From Chara braunii (taxonomy: Eukaryota > Streptophyta > Charophyceae > Charales > Characeae): a stretch of 23,273 nucleotides of DNA. The notes under the pieces were generated by a model, which saw only the letters and a program-made list of their open reading frames with translations, made no database searches and was not told the origin of the DNA. The DNA lies in NCBI GenBank assembly GCA_003427395.1, contig BFEA01000910.1:191322-214594 (forward strand). Reading direction: 5' to 3'. The position numbers and the translations under genes are program-made. Positions 1 to 8,535 of this stretch are shown here, one piece after another (position 1 is the first letter of the stretch; each line of letters opens with the position of its first letter).

Positions 1-246
1 TTGCCTACCTTCTAGAAGGTCTACAGCTAAGCTTCCAGAACTCACTAAGACTCCTACGCTATAGACCTACAGATCGAACCCCTGCTGTCTATGGACCTAC
101 GACAGGTCTACCAACTGCCTACGAATACACAGGTCACAGGTTCAATTCTCGGGGTCTACANAGATACTNTACATGGGTAGGGTGAGGTCTAGGTATCGAA
201 CCCTGGGTACTGCATCCGCTACTCCCAAAAGGTGAAAACCGTTTCA
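1..246. other. Non-coding stretch with GGTCTAC-type repeats and tRNA B-box-like words
   Basis: No open frame of substance is present and two undetermined bases occur (161 and 169). The words GGTCTAC, TAGACCTAC and GACCTAC recur several times in the first 160 bases. Three places resemble the tRNA T-loop/B-box consensus: GGTTCAATTC at 139-148 on the + strand, and GGGTTCGATACC (192-203) and a GGTTCGATCT-like word (about 70-80) on the - strand. No convincing A box or cloverleaf accompanies them, so no tRNA gene is called. A degraded tRNA-derived SINE is possible. Confidence 0.35.
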
Positions 247-357
247 CCCTCCTCTTCGTCTGTGCATGATAAGGGCCTGGCGCCTTCTTCCTGTGTATAG
301 CGCAAGGTCTCCTCACACCTTGTGATGAGAATGATGTATGTTTCGTCTGTGTTGTGA
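247..357. repeat. Dispersed unclassified repeat, copy 1
   Basis: This stretch of about 111 bp matches 17454-17564 in the same orientation, with about nine in ten positions identical and almost no gaps by eye. The shared core includes CGCCTTCTTCCTGTGTATAG and GTGATGAGAATGATGTATG. It lies outside both LTR elements I can delimit. It could be part of an LTR or leader of a third element, or a SINE. The translated - strand also looks alike in both copies, but I treat that as a consequence of nucleotide similarity and not as evidence of a gene. Confidence 0.75.
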
Positions 358-690
358 CATTGATTGGGCTAGTCATTGATATTCTAGCATTCTGCTACGT
401 TATCTTGCACTACGTGATAGAGGTCAGTCTCGGTCAGGTCAGGACTTGTATCTAAGTCTTCCCTGCACTATAAAGCACCATTGTTGTATGTATCAGAATG
501 TACACTGCTTGTTGAGATTTCACTTGCACTGCATTGTCCATTCAGTCCTTTTTATCACATTGCGGATCCTTGGTTATTATGTACATCGCCCAACCGGGCA
601 TGTAACAGTCGGTATCGGAACACCGCACATGAATCAGGACAACCTGATCTGACACGTGTGCGGGGACTAAGTAGCTGATTAGTCTTAATT
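358..690. other. Intergenic or repeat remnant, no gene seen
   Basis: No supported coding region. A TATA-like word (CTATAAAG) sits at 468-475. On the - strand the sequence ending at 606 begins TGTTACATGC, the same ten bases that open the outer 3' LTR at 16495, but the similarity stops there. Nothing further can be assigned. Confidence 0.3.
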
Positions 691-1240
691 GATTGATTAG
701 AGCACACTAGTTAGCTCCCAAAATCACGATTTTGACCTCACTGCCGAAAATCATTTTTTTTTTTCTTTTCTTGGATTTTGTTTTCTCGGTATTTCTGCTG
801 TGGAAAATCGCAACAGCGCAACATCTGAAATTTCCGTTTTCGTTTTTTCTTCTGAAAATTCGAAATTTCGTTGTTGGAAAATCTGGAATATCTTTTTTCA
901 AAAATTTTGATTTCCTTTTGCAATTTCCCATTATTTAGAAATCCGGAACATTTGTTTTCGAAAATCGTTTTTGAAAAACGGTCCGGGAAATTCCTCTTGC
1001 AGTACCGTTTTCCAAACTGCGAATGCTCTCATCTGAGTAAGTCCGAATACTTGTTATTTCTTTTCGGAGTTTTTCTTATTCGCAGTTCTATGATTTTCAC
1101 TACCTAATAATCATTGGAAGTCTGAAAATTTGAATTTTTTTCTCTCATTGATAATTTCGCACTTCAAGGGAGGTTGGGAGACCTACTGAACTTGCAAAAC
1201 TCGGGATTTTTATTTTCTCGATTTTTTTTTTTTTTTGCAG
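691..1240. repeat. AT-rich, T-rich low-complexity block
   Basis: The + strand is rich in T runs and in recurring words such as GGAAAATC, GAAAATTCGAAA and TCCGGAA, giving a loosely repetitive, partly self-complementary texture. The frames through it contain only low-complexity peptides rich in Phe, Lys and Ile and are not regarded as genes. It ends in a long T run followed by GCAG at about 1228-1241, which resembles a 3' splice acceptor but may be chance. Confidence 0.5.
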
Positions 1241-1383
1241 AGTTCAAACTTTTCTTTTTTTATTAGTGGCTCCTTATTTGGGCGATTTATCCCCACCCAC
1301 CCCTCCCCACCTGTTGTTGCCCCCTATGGTCTTACCTTCTCTATCTGTCTCCGGGTACCCCCTGTAGCGACATTGGTGAGTTG

Positions 1384-1508
1384 CCACGTCAACAGGCCAC
1401 GTCAGCAGACCACGCCAGCAGGCCACCTCAGCAGGACACGTCAGCAGGACACGTCAGCAGGACACGTCAGCAGCCACATCAGCCGCAGCGAGTACCACGT
1501 CAGCAGGC
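1384..1508 (+). repeat. 13-bp minisatellite upstream of outer gag
   Basis: Seven nearly perfect head-to-tail copies of a 13-bp unit (type CCACGTCAGCAGG) run from 1384 to about 1474, with one further unit at 1496-1508 after a diverged spacer. Because 13 is one more than a multiple of three, successive units are read in rotating frames. The array lies immediately before the likely gag start at 1522. Confidence 0.85.
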
Positions 1509-1521
1509 CCCAGCCTGGTCT

Positions 1522-2946
1522 ATGCTTACGCGCTCGAAAACAGCCTTCATGGACCAGATGTCCGAGGAAATGGACGAGGCCTATCAGGCCCGGATGTTGC
1601 TTCTGATTACCGAAGCCAAGCAACAGTCGGATGCAGTAGCAGCCGCAACAAAGAAGAAGGCAGAGGACGCCGAGAAGGCACATTTGTTGGCAATTGAACA
1701 GCAGCGCCAGCAAGACGAGGCAGCAGCAAAGGCTGCCGATGAAAAACAACTTCAACTATGCGAGAAGATATTCAGCGGAGAGCGAGCTTTGCTCACAATG
1801 GCAGCGGATTGGCGGGCCGAGGCTGAGAATGGGAAGCTGGAAGAGAGTGGAAACAAGATCGCTCTACTCCTCTCCCATCTCACGGACCTCTTGGCCACGT
1901 GCATTGCACAACAGGAGGACATTCACAACCTTGACGACGCGGTTCAGACACACAATCAGGTGTTTGATCAACTCACCAGCCGCCTCCAGCAGCTGGAACA
2001 AACCGTCGCCGCCCCCGTTGCCAGCTCGTCCAACACCTCCGATCGCCTCAAGGCATTGGAGATTGGCGTCGGATCCCTCAAGGACGACGTGCAGTTCCAA
2101 CAAACCGCAACGCAACAGTTGGAGCAGCGGATCTGCACTGTCACCAACCACTCGAGCTCGGAACCGTGCGAGACAACTCCAAAGTTCGATGGGAAGGAGA
2201 TCTTTTGCGACTCGACAAAGACGAACCCGATTCCATGGTTCCGCAAGTTCGAGCTCACGTTGCAGCTGCACTATGTCAGCGGGCACAAGCATCACGCAGT
2301 CCAAGTATGGAGTGGTGGCTGTCGACTTGCATACCAAGATCAGTTAGGGGGATCTAAAGGCGGCATGGCATAAGCGGTTCCAAGTAGAGCCACCGGAGAT
2401 CAAGGCAATGGACAAGCTGATGGTGTTCGAACAAGGCACGTTGTCGAGTGTTGATTGGATTGCCGAGTACCAACACTTGACATCCGTCCCAGACATCCAA
2501 ATGGGCTTTAAAGCAATCAAACACTACTTCATCTCGAGGTCGTGTCCGACGTTGGGCAATGCCTTGACTCACGTCGAGGACACCCTGACGACACCGCCAG
2601 AACTCTTCGACAAGGCCACACAGATTATTGTCACGAACAAGGAGGCCAAGAATCTCCAGCGTTCATCTGCGCCTGGCCTAAGCAGAGATCAACATCGGTT
2701 GAAAGTGGCCGTGGTCGCAGCGGCAATGCCAAACAACCAAACTAGCGAGGCCGTGTCTGCCAATGAAGGGGACAGACTCGACGAGGCAAGGCGATGACGA
2801 ACACCGCATCTAGCCCCAGGCCCGACGCAGCAGCTCCAGCCCCATGGTCCCATTATGGTCTCTTCGAGCAAGCATACAAGGCACACACAAGATTCCGCTA
2901 TTGTCTGTGGTGTAACAACGATCTCCACGACACAATGGCCTGCTAG
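1522..2946 (+). pseudogene. gag: Outer element gag (coiled-coil, capsid-like, CCHC knuckle), broken
   Basis: Gag forms the particle that packages element RNA. The ATG at 1522 opens a protein whose first roughly 200 residues are rich in Gln, Ala, Glu and Lys and predict coiled coil, followed by a capsid-like segment with PKFDGKE and PWFRKFEL. The frame shifts near 2297-2310 (apparent deletion) into the +1 frame, passes a TAG at 2345-2347, and continues through WHKRFQVEPPEIKAMDK to a TGA at 2795-2797. The nucleocapsid end is back in the first frame, with a CX2CX4HX4C zinc knuckle at 2902-2943 and a TAG right after it at 2944. Codons before 1522 are the minisatellite and probably untranslated. 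Recognised by architecture; the family assignment is firm, the exact start is inferred. Confidence 0.8.
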
Positions 2947-3035
2947 TCGAAAGGCAAGGGCAAATCGAGAAACTGAGCACCGCCGAGAGTGACTCGACGA
3001 CACTCTCGACGCCTTCGGAACCGATCACTTCGCGT

Positions 3036-3572
3036 GTGACCGCCCTTCGTTCCGAGGCACATGCGGAAGTCGATAGTCTTCCTCTTCTTTATTCTTTTGA
3101 GGACTATGTTGCCCGACTCGTTCCTACGCTGGGTACTCATGCTCAAGGACAAGACAGGTGTGTGGCATCTTCTCTGTCCGGCAACGACAACTTATCTTCT
3201 TCAAGTGGTTCTTCACGGGATTCGGCGAGCGAGTTCAACATAGAGGTATTGGACCCGCTCACGTCTGAGGATTTCGCATGGCTTCCTCTTCCGACCACGA
3301 GCCGCTTGTCGGGACCACAATGTGCAACAATATGCGCTCATCTTCACACGTACTTATCCTTCTATGCACCACCAACATCGCCGACGGATGACGAAGTCGC
3401 GGTGGGGGACATCCTTGCGTATGTTACCAAGGTGGCCCGCGAGTTTTGCAAGCAGCGGTACGATGACAACAACGCACCGCTCCTCTATGTCCGTATCCAA
3501 GTTGGGCAAGCGTCCTGCAACGCTTTGCTGCATAGTGGCGCGTCTCGCAATTTTATGAGCCAAACCTTTATG
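3036..3572 (+). pseudogene. Outer element protease, N-terminal part, cut by the inner element
   Basis: An open frame covers the gag-protease linker and the first half of a retropepsin-like aspartic protease. The active-site region reads LLHSGASRNF just before the junction; the family normally has Asp-Ser/Thr-Gly-Ala, so the catalytic Asp is replaced by His. The frame is broken at 3572 by the inner LTR and resumes at 13158 with matching reading frame and protease sequence. Upstream, from 2947 to 3035, the link to gag is degraded. Confidence 0.82.
3567..3572 (+). repeat. Target-site duplication TTTATG, left copy
   Basis: The six bases TTTATG directly precede the inner 5' LTR and recur at 13152-13157 directly after the inner 3' LTR. 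They lie inside the outer protease codons. If the LTR end is taken one base further, the duplication is the 5 bp TTATG, the size more usual for Ty3/gypsy integrases. Confidence 0.92.
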
Positions 3573-4850
3573 TGATGACCCGTCCAAACATGGACTGAAA
3601 CACACAGCTGATTTCTGAGTTTTGCCCATAGACTAAATGCCTTGCTGAGTTTCTCGCCTGCTACTAAGTCTGTGTGTGCACGCTTGCTGGACTGCATGTC
3701 TGCCTGAGTGATGGTTGGCTTGAGTGTGTGTGTGACCATGCCTGTTCGAGTGTTGGTTGGCTTGGGTGTGTGTGTGACCATGCATGTCTGAGTGCTGGTT
3801 GGTATGAGATGTGTGTGGCCCGTCAGGGCACTTGCTCGTTCGTTGGGCCCTCAGGGCTGGTACTTACCTGTGGCCGTGACATTGAGGGGTTGCAGCGGGG
3901 AAAAGCACTCAAGTAACGGGTAGACCGGTACCGCACCTGGAAGGGGTAGATGTGCAGGTATCGGAGGCCGAACAGAAGAAGACAAAAGTTGCATTTTTAG
4001 AGGCCTGGTAGTGTAGGCTAGGTCTACGCGGATACCAGTCTCAGTCTAGGGCCTGCACGGGCAATATCAGAGTCTGCAATGATGTTTCCCTCCAAAAAGG
4101 CGGAAGTACTGGTTGCTTGGGAGGCCAAGCGGCCTGGAAGTCACCGCCCAAGAGGCAAAGTAGACTGCTATGTCTTCGGGCCGGGCGGAGAGTCCGACCT
4201 CTTTTTCGGTGTGCAAGTTTGGCGACACACTGGTGGAGCGCTGGCTGGAGCAGCGCTGCTGGGGAGGAAGGAGGAGGACACGGGGGAGGAAGAAGGAAGG
4301 AAGGGGGAGGGGCGCCAGGGGTACTTACCTGGCTATGTTGGCAGCCATCTTCATCACCTTGGTGGGCGCTGCAGCAGGGAGTCCCCATCTGGGGAGAGCT
4401 ACACCAAGAAGCTTCGAGGCAGGGTTAGGCATGGCGGCGTGAGCTAGAGCAGCCATAGCTGCTTCAGGTTGTCCTTTGGGCATCTGGGCAAGGCCTAGTA
4501 GTCCGCCATAGCCTTGGCCTATGAGAGTGAAGAGTGGGGGAGGCGGCGGACCTCAAGTGATACCTACAGTAGAAGAGGAATCAGACATTGATTCCGGATC
4601 AGTCATTCAACATTGTATTATTATTTCTTGTATGAATAAGAGAAGGGGGAGATAAGGAGGAGGAGATTGTGGGGCGAAGAAGAAGAGCCTTATCATCTAT
4701 TTTTGCTGGTGTACATCTTCTTCTTTCTTACTTCTTCTTCTTCTTCTAATCCTCTCTCTCTCCTCTCAAGTTCATTCATTTCTTTCTGCAATTGGATGGC
4801 ATTGTACTTTCCGATGGATGTCTATTTCGAAATTGGCCAGGGTCATAACA
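3573..4850 (+). repeat. Inner element 5' LTR
   Basis: It begins TGATGACC and ends GGTCATAACA, an imperfect terminal inverted repeat in TG...CA form, and aligns along its length with 11822-13151. It contains imperfect tandem units of about 48 bp around GGTTGGCTTG (about 3711-3800), two copies of GGTACTTACCTG (3859-3870 and 4320-4331), a purine-rich stretch (about 4262-4315) and a short CTT microsatellite (4731-4747). Long frames on both strands here are regarded as chance. This copy is 52 bp shorter than the 3' LTR. Confidence 0.95.
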
Positions 4851-4851
4851 T

Positions 4852-4863
4852 TGGTATCAGAGC
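4852..4863 (+). other. Primer binding site, initiator tRNA-Met type
   Basis: TGGTATCAGAGC starts two bases after the 5' LTR. This is the usual plant LTR-retrotransposon primer site complementary to the 3' end of initiator tRNA-Met, where minus-strand synthesis begins. Confidence 0.9.
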
Positions 4864-4901
4864 GGATTCTACTTGCTGGTGAGAGTTGACTTTGCTGCCC
4901 T

Positions 4902-4945
4902 AACCCTAACCTAAGTGGTTGAGGGCAACACTTAGGGTTAGGGTT
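4902..4945 (+). promoter_or_regulatory. Leader hairpin 1, telomere-like arms
   Basis: The arm 4902-4917 (CCCTAA-type repeat) pairs with 4929-4945 (TTAGGG-type repeat) over 16 base pairs with one bulged C and an 11-base loop. It begins about 40 bases after the PBS, where retroelement RNA packaging or dimerisation signals often lie. Any such role is inference. Confidence 0.7.
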
Positions 4946-4962
4946 GGTTGGTGAAGGGAAGT

Positions 4963-4991
4963 GGGGCAGCGTGGTTGAGGGAAGCTGCCCC
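4963..4991 (+). promoter_or_regulatory. Leader hairpin 2
   Basis: GGGGCAGC at 4963-4970 pairs perfectly with GCTGCCCC at 4984-4991 across a 13-base loop. Confidence 0.6.
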
Positions 4992-4992
4992 C

Positions 4993-5035
4993 ACCTGGTT
5001 AGGTCATATGGGGTCGACATAGAACCTAACCAGGT
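4993..5035 (+). promoter_or_regulatory. Leader hairpin 3
   Basis: ACCTGGTTAGGT at 4993-5004 pairs perfectly with ACCTAACCAGGT at 5024-5035 across a 19-base loop. It follows hairpin 2 after one base, so the three stems form a compact structured block. Confidence 0.65.
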
Positions 5036-5389
5036 TGCTTGAGAGTGAGATTAGGGTGGCGAGACATTTCGAGGAGACTTCATGCGGCGATTTGAGAGAG
5101 GCGACAATGAGAGGCACTCGCACCAAGAATCTGATTCAAGGGAGACACTTGGCAACTTAAGGGCTGCCCTCAAGTAGGTGAGCTTGAGGGTCAACGACCA
5201 CTCAACATCTACGGACCGCAAGTTGCTACTTTGATCTTCAGCATCGACGGGGGATCCGGCGTTGCACTTGGGTGTTGGAGTCAGACCCTCCTAGGAGATA
5301 GGACACTAGTGTAGGGGTAGCGTTAGAGGGGTCAGGAGGATCACATGAGAGGGGGGTGAGTTCTATTCATCTCGAAACTCAAGGCCACT

Positions 5390-5400
5390 CAGGTAAGTGT
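5390..5400 (+). promoter_or_regulatory. Candidate 5' splice donor in the leader
   Basis: CAG|GTAAGTGT, with the intron GT at 5393, matches the plant donor consensus. A pyrimidine-rich run ending in TTTCAAG at 6099, or TTTTGCCAG ending at about 5629, could be the acceptor. Removing the segment would join the structured leader close to the gag start at 6124. Confidence 0.35.
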
Positions 5401-6123
5401 CGTGTACCTATGGGATGCCCATGTATGTGTGTATGGTATTGATTGTCCTGCTGGGGTACTCTGGGTTTCTTTTCCTACTCCTCTGTGGTCTTGATTGTGT
5501 GACTGAATGCATGTGATCTACCTACTCACCTGATGGATGGAAAATGAAGTATCTTGACCTAAATGCCGAGTCTTTCTACAGTACTTTGTCTTTTCATCTC
5601 TGAATGCTTGTAGTCTGTAGGTTTTGCCAGAAGTTGAAATTTCGTTTTTCAGTGCAGTAGAGACTGAGCTAAGTCCATGTGGAACTACTCTTGGTTGGGA
5701 CCTGGTTGCGACCTACGTGGGACCTTTGGGACCCAGCTGTCTTCTTGGATGGGATACGAAGTTCATTCTTCTTGGATTAGGACACCCACTGCCGAGTGGA
5801 TCTTGGTTGAGACGTTTCGCATATCTTTTGGTTGCACTGTCCGTGGCTTGACTCGCACCCTGTACACCACTCAATTCTCCATTGTTGCATTTAGTCACTA
5901 GTTGTTTGATTTGCTGTACGGTCACGGAGCTGGTCAGACTGGACTCGAGAGGACCTCGTATGCAGTCTGATCAAACTGGGTCGCTTCATCAGACCTCTCA
6001 ATTGAACTTGTTTGTTTTTCTTTGGTTTGCTGCTCTCTACGTCCAAATGAAATGTCGCTTCGGCTAGGAGTTCTACCTTCTCTTCTCTAAGCTTTCAAGT
6101 CTGTTTTTCTGAGTTCATTTCTG

Positions 6124-7920
6124 ATGCCCGTGGAGACCCGCCGCCAGAGAGACGAGAGAGAGAGGAGAGAGAGAGAGAAGGGAGAGAGGGAAAGTGACCA
6201 TCAAGAGTGGGCAAGGACTGGGAAAAGGAGTGTTCGTCCAAGTGAGAAGGGGAGTGAACCTCTTGAGAGTCTAATTGATTCTTTTGCTGATTGGCGACTC
6301 TCTGACCCACCTGTCAATACTAACGGTCCAAAAATGGCTCAGCTAACTTCAGTGCAATGGCGGACCTTATTAGATGTAGTTAGTGATATGGAAAAACCAT
6401 ATCTACAAGCACTCCAAGATAGTGCAATCAAAAAGGAACAAGAGGCAGAGAAGGAGAGGACGGAGTCATTGCTGAAAAGGTAGGTGGCCATCCTAGAGAC
6501 TGTTCCCTCACTGAACGAAGAGCATTGTGGGGAACAATTGCAGTCTATACTCGCCGCCCTTGTTCAAGTTTGGAATCTTGAAGATCATACCACTCCGATC
6601 GCTGAAGTCTTCGCAAAGTTGCAAACGCTTCAAGATGATCTGACTGATATGACCCGCAAGTACCACGAATTGACAAAGGAGTTGGTTGAGCTGCGACAAG
6701 CCCAAGTGGTCAACCCTCTTCCTCTACCCCCTGGATCTGAAGCTGTAATTGAAACTACCTCTGCCTCTCTTACTGTATTTTCTTCCTTGAATATGATGAC
6801 AACCCCCTCGGGACCTGCAACAGGTGCAGATTTCACTATTGCTGTGACAAGCAACGAGGCTGGAAATTCTGCAACTGCTGCAGCCCCAAGATTGGAACCA
6901 GCAGGTGCTGGTCCCAGCCACATCGGTCCCTATGTGGACCGAAAGGCGGTTCAAATACCGTCTAAGTACGACGGCAAAGAAGATATCGAGTCTTGGATCA
7001 ACTCCATGAGGGCATACTTCAAGGTGCTGGGGACTCAACTTGAGACCCAGTCCGTGATCATGGGAATGGATGTTGAGCCGGTCGTGCTGGGTTTCTTAGA
7101 GGTCCGAGCTACGCGAGATGGGATTCCCAAAATAGAACTAACAAGGTGGCTTAAGACCACCCCGGTTGCTTCCCTCGAGGAACTCCTCATTTCACAATAC
7201 TTGGATCCACATGCTGCAGCAAGGGCAAGAATCCAGCTTGACAAAATCAAGCGAAACAAGTGGACGGGCTCCATGAAAAGTCTGCAGACTTACCTTAGCA
7301 AGATGTTCCCTACACCCAGATTGAAACTAACTGCTCAATCTTGCTTGGATGTGGTCAAAGGCGCGATTCCCACCAGCTTTACTAATCGCCTAGGCAGGGA
7401 CTTCATTGGTTACACTGACTGGTTCACCTTGATGAAGGACATAGTCAGTCTTGAGGCTGTAGACCTCGTCACCACAGCAGGCAGCGAAAAACCCATGGGC
7501 AGCAGGCAGTTCAAAGGCAGCAACCGTTTTGTTGAGCATGACCTGCTGGAGGCTGAAGAAGAACCCGATGCAAATGACCCCACTCTTGGTGACGACCAAG
7601 AACAAGACTCTGATACAACTTGTTCTTTGGCCCATGAGTCTGATGCGAACAAAGAAGAAGAAAAATTTACTGCCTTTAAAAAGACTACCAATGCAAAGGG
7701 ACTGAATCAGAGTGCAGGGAAGAACTATGTCCAACTTCCCAAGGGAGTCGAGATCCCACCTAAACCGGAGGATGCAACTACTAAACCTTGGGTCGACCTC
7801 CGGATTACTGAAAATGACTGGCGGGGTAGACTCAAGAAAGGGGTATGCCTGCATTGCCAAAAACCAAACCATAAGGTACAAGATTGTTATAGGCTGCAGG
7901 GAAACCTGGACCGGGCGTAG
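6124..7920 (+). pseudogene. gag: Inner element gag with CCHC zinc knuckle, one internal stop
   Basis: A frame of about 600 codons starts at ATG 6124 and is interrupted by a single TAG at 6481-6483, after which the same frame runs on to a TAG at 7918-7920. The N-terminus is a highly charged Arg/Glu stretch encoded by GA repeats. Coiled-coil-like sequence follows (around residues 80-190), then a capsid-like region with KYDGKEDIESWINSMRAYF, an acidic linker, and a nucleocapsid knuckle CX2CX4HX4C at 7846-7887. Length and order fit a Ty3/gypsy gag. Both TAG codons could come from CAG. An alternative is a start at a codon after 6483, but the homogeneous frame argues for one protein. Confidence 0.85.
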
Positions 7921-8175
7921 AGTCAACTTCAGCAAACTCTACAGCAGGGAGACTGAATCTGAAGCAAATCAATAGTCCTCCCTTGAAGCCAATCATCTGC
8001 TGAACACAAGGTTGAGGTGAGTAACGTTTTGTATGTCGAGCCTTGGGAGGAGTCTGGGACGGTCGATTTTCACTACCACTTGGAGCATTGGGCTGAGATG
8101 AAACAACAGCGTGCCCAGGGAACAGTGAAGTTGATCTTCTAAAAACTTATCATAAACCACCACTATCTCCGTGTT
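7921..8175 (+). pseudogene. Degraded gag-protease linker
   Basis: The gag frame continues past 7920 into Gln- and Ser-rich sequence and then a segment reading YVEPWEESGTVDFHYHLEHW before joining the protease frame. It contains stops at 7954, 7960, near 7984 and near 8140, several explicable as Arg (CGA) or Gln codons changed by one transition. I regard it as the decayed junction of gag and pol. Confidence 0.55.
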
Positions 8176-8535
8176 TTGGTTGACTGTGGTGCTACGGTTA
8201 ACTTTATATCACCTCACGGGATACGAAAGGTGGGCTTGAGGATGAAGCAAGTGGCCTTGCAGAACCCTTGCCGAACTCAAGTTGGCAACAAAGAGGTTGT
8301 CTCTTCTACGCATGCAGTCAAAGGTGTGCACACTACCTTTGACAAAGACAAAACTATCACCCGCGCATCAAACTTCTATGTCCTTGATAAGTGCCCCTTC
8401 GACGCCGTCCTTGGCTTGGGCTGGATGCAGTCCCAATGCGAATGGACCAAGTGGAAGGAGTCACTTTTCATGGTCAATGATACACAAGGGAACGAGCTTC
8501 CCGTCCTCTTGGATGAGAAGCACGAATCCCAATGA
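8176..8535 (+). pseudogene. Inner element aspartic protease
   Basis: The retropepsin active-site loop reads VDCGATVNFIS (Asp codon at 8182-8184), with Cys where most family members have Ser or Thr, and the second conserved motif AVLGLGW lies near 8404-8424. The domain is in the gag frame, so gag and protease were probably one polyprotein. It ends at a TGA (8533-8535) that overlaps the first ATG of the RT frame. The protease would cleave the polyprotein. Its upstream junction is broken. Confidence 0.8.

Larger units (their letters stand above)
1384..3572 (+). mobile_element. Outer Ty3/gypsy-type LTR element, 5' portion
   Basis: This part carries gag and the first half of the protease. It is interrupted at 3572 by a complete second LTR element and resumes at 13158. 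A 5' LTR matching the 3' LTR at 16495-17335 is not visible upstream, so the 5' end is either truncated, replaced or rearranged, and the start given here is only the first base I can tie to the element. Degenerate frames show it is dead. Confidence 0.8.
4864..6123 (+). other. Long untranslated leader of the inner element
   Basis: About 1.26 kb separates the PBS from the gag ATG, with no supported coding region. Its first 175 bases fold into three strong hairpins (listed separately). A consensus splice donor lies at 5391-5398 and pyrimidine-rich acceptor-like sites lie before 5626 and before 6099, so part of the leader could be an intron. The end of the leader is rich in GA repeats that continue into gag. 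Confidence 0.7.

Noticed and set aside
1-205. A tRNA gene
   Set aside because: B-box-like words are present but there is no A box or cloverleaf.
597-606. TGTTACATGC on the - strand as the start of an inverted outer LTR
   Set aside because: Only ten bases match the LTR start and no purine tract precedes it on that strand.
707-938. Lys/Phe-rich frames on both strands
   Set aside because: Low-complexity AT-rich sequence without codon bias or motifs.
3485-3781. Thr-Pro-rich repeat peptide frame on the - strand, also at 11772-12056
   Set aside because: It is produced by the tandem GTGTGTGTGACCATG units in the LTR and crosses the element junction.
4041-4447. Overlapping frames of about 115-122 codons on both strands inside the inner LTR
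   Set aside because: They lie in GC-rich LTR sequence, are repeated with frame-changing indels in the other LTR, and resemble no protein I recognise.
7390-7935. 181-codon frame on the - strand over gag
   Set aside because: Antisense shadow of the gag pseudogene with its zinc knuckle on the + strand.
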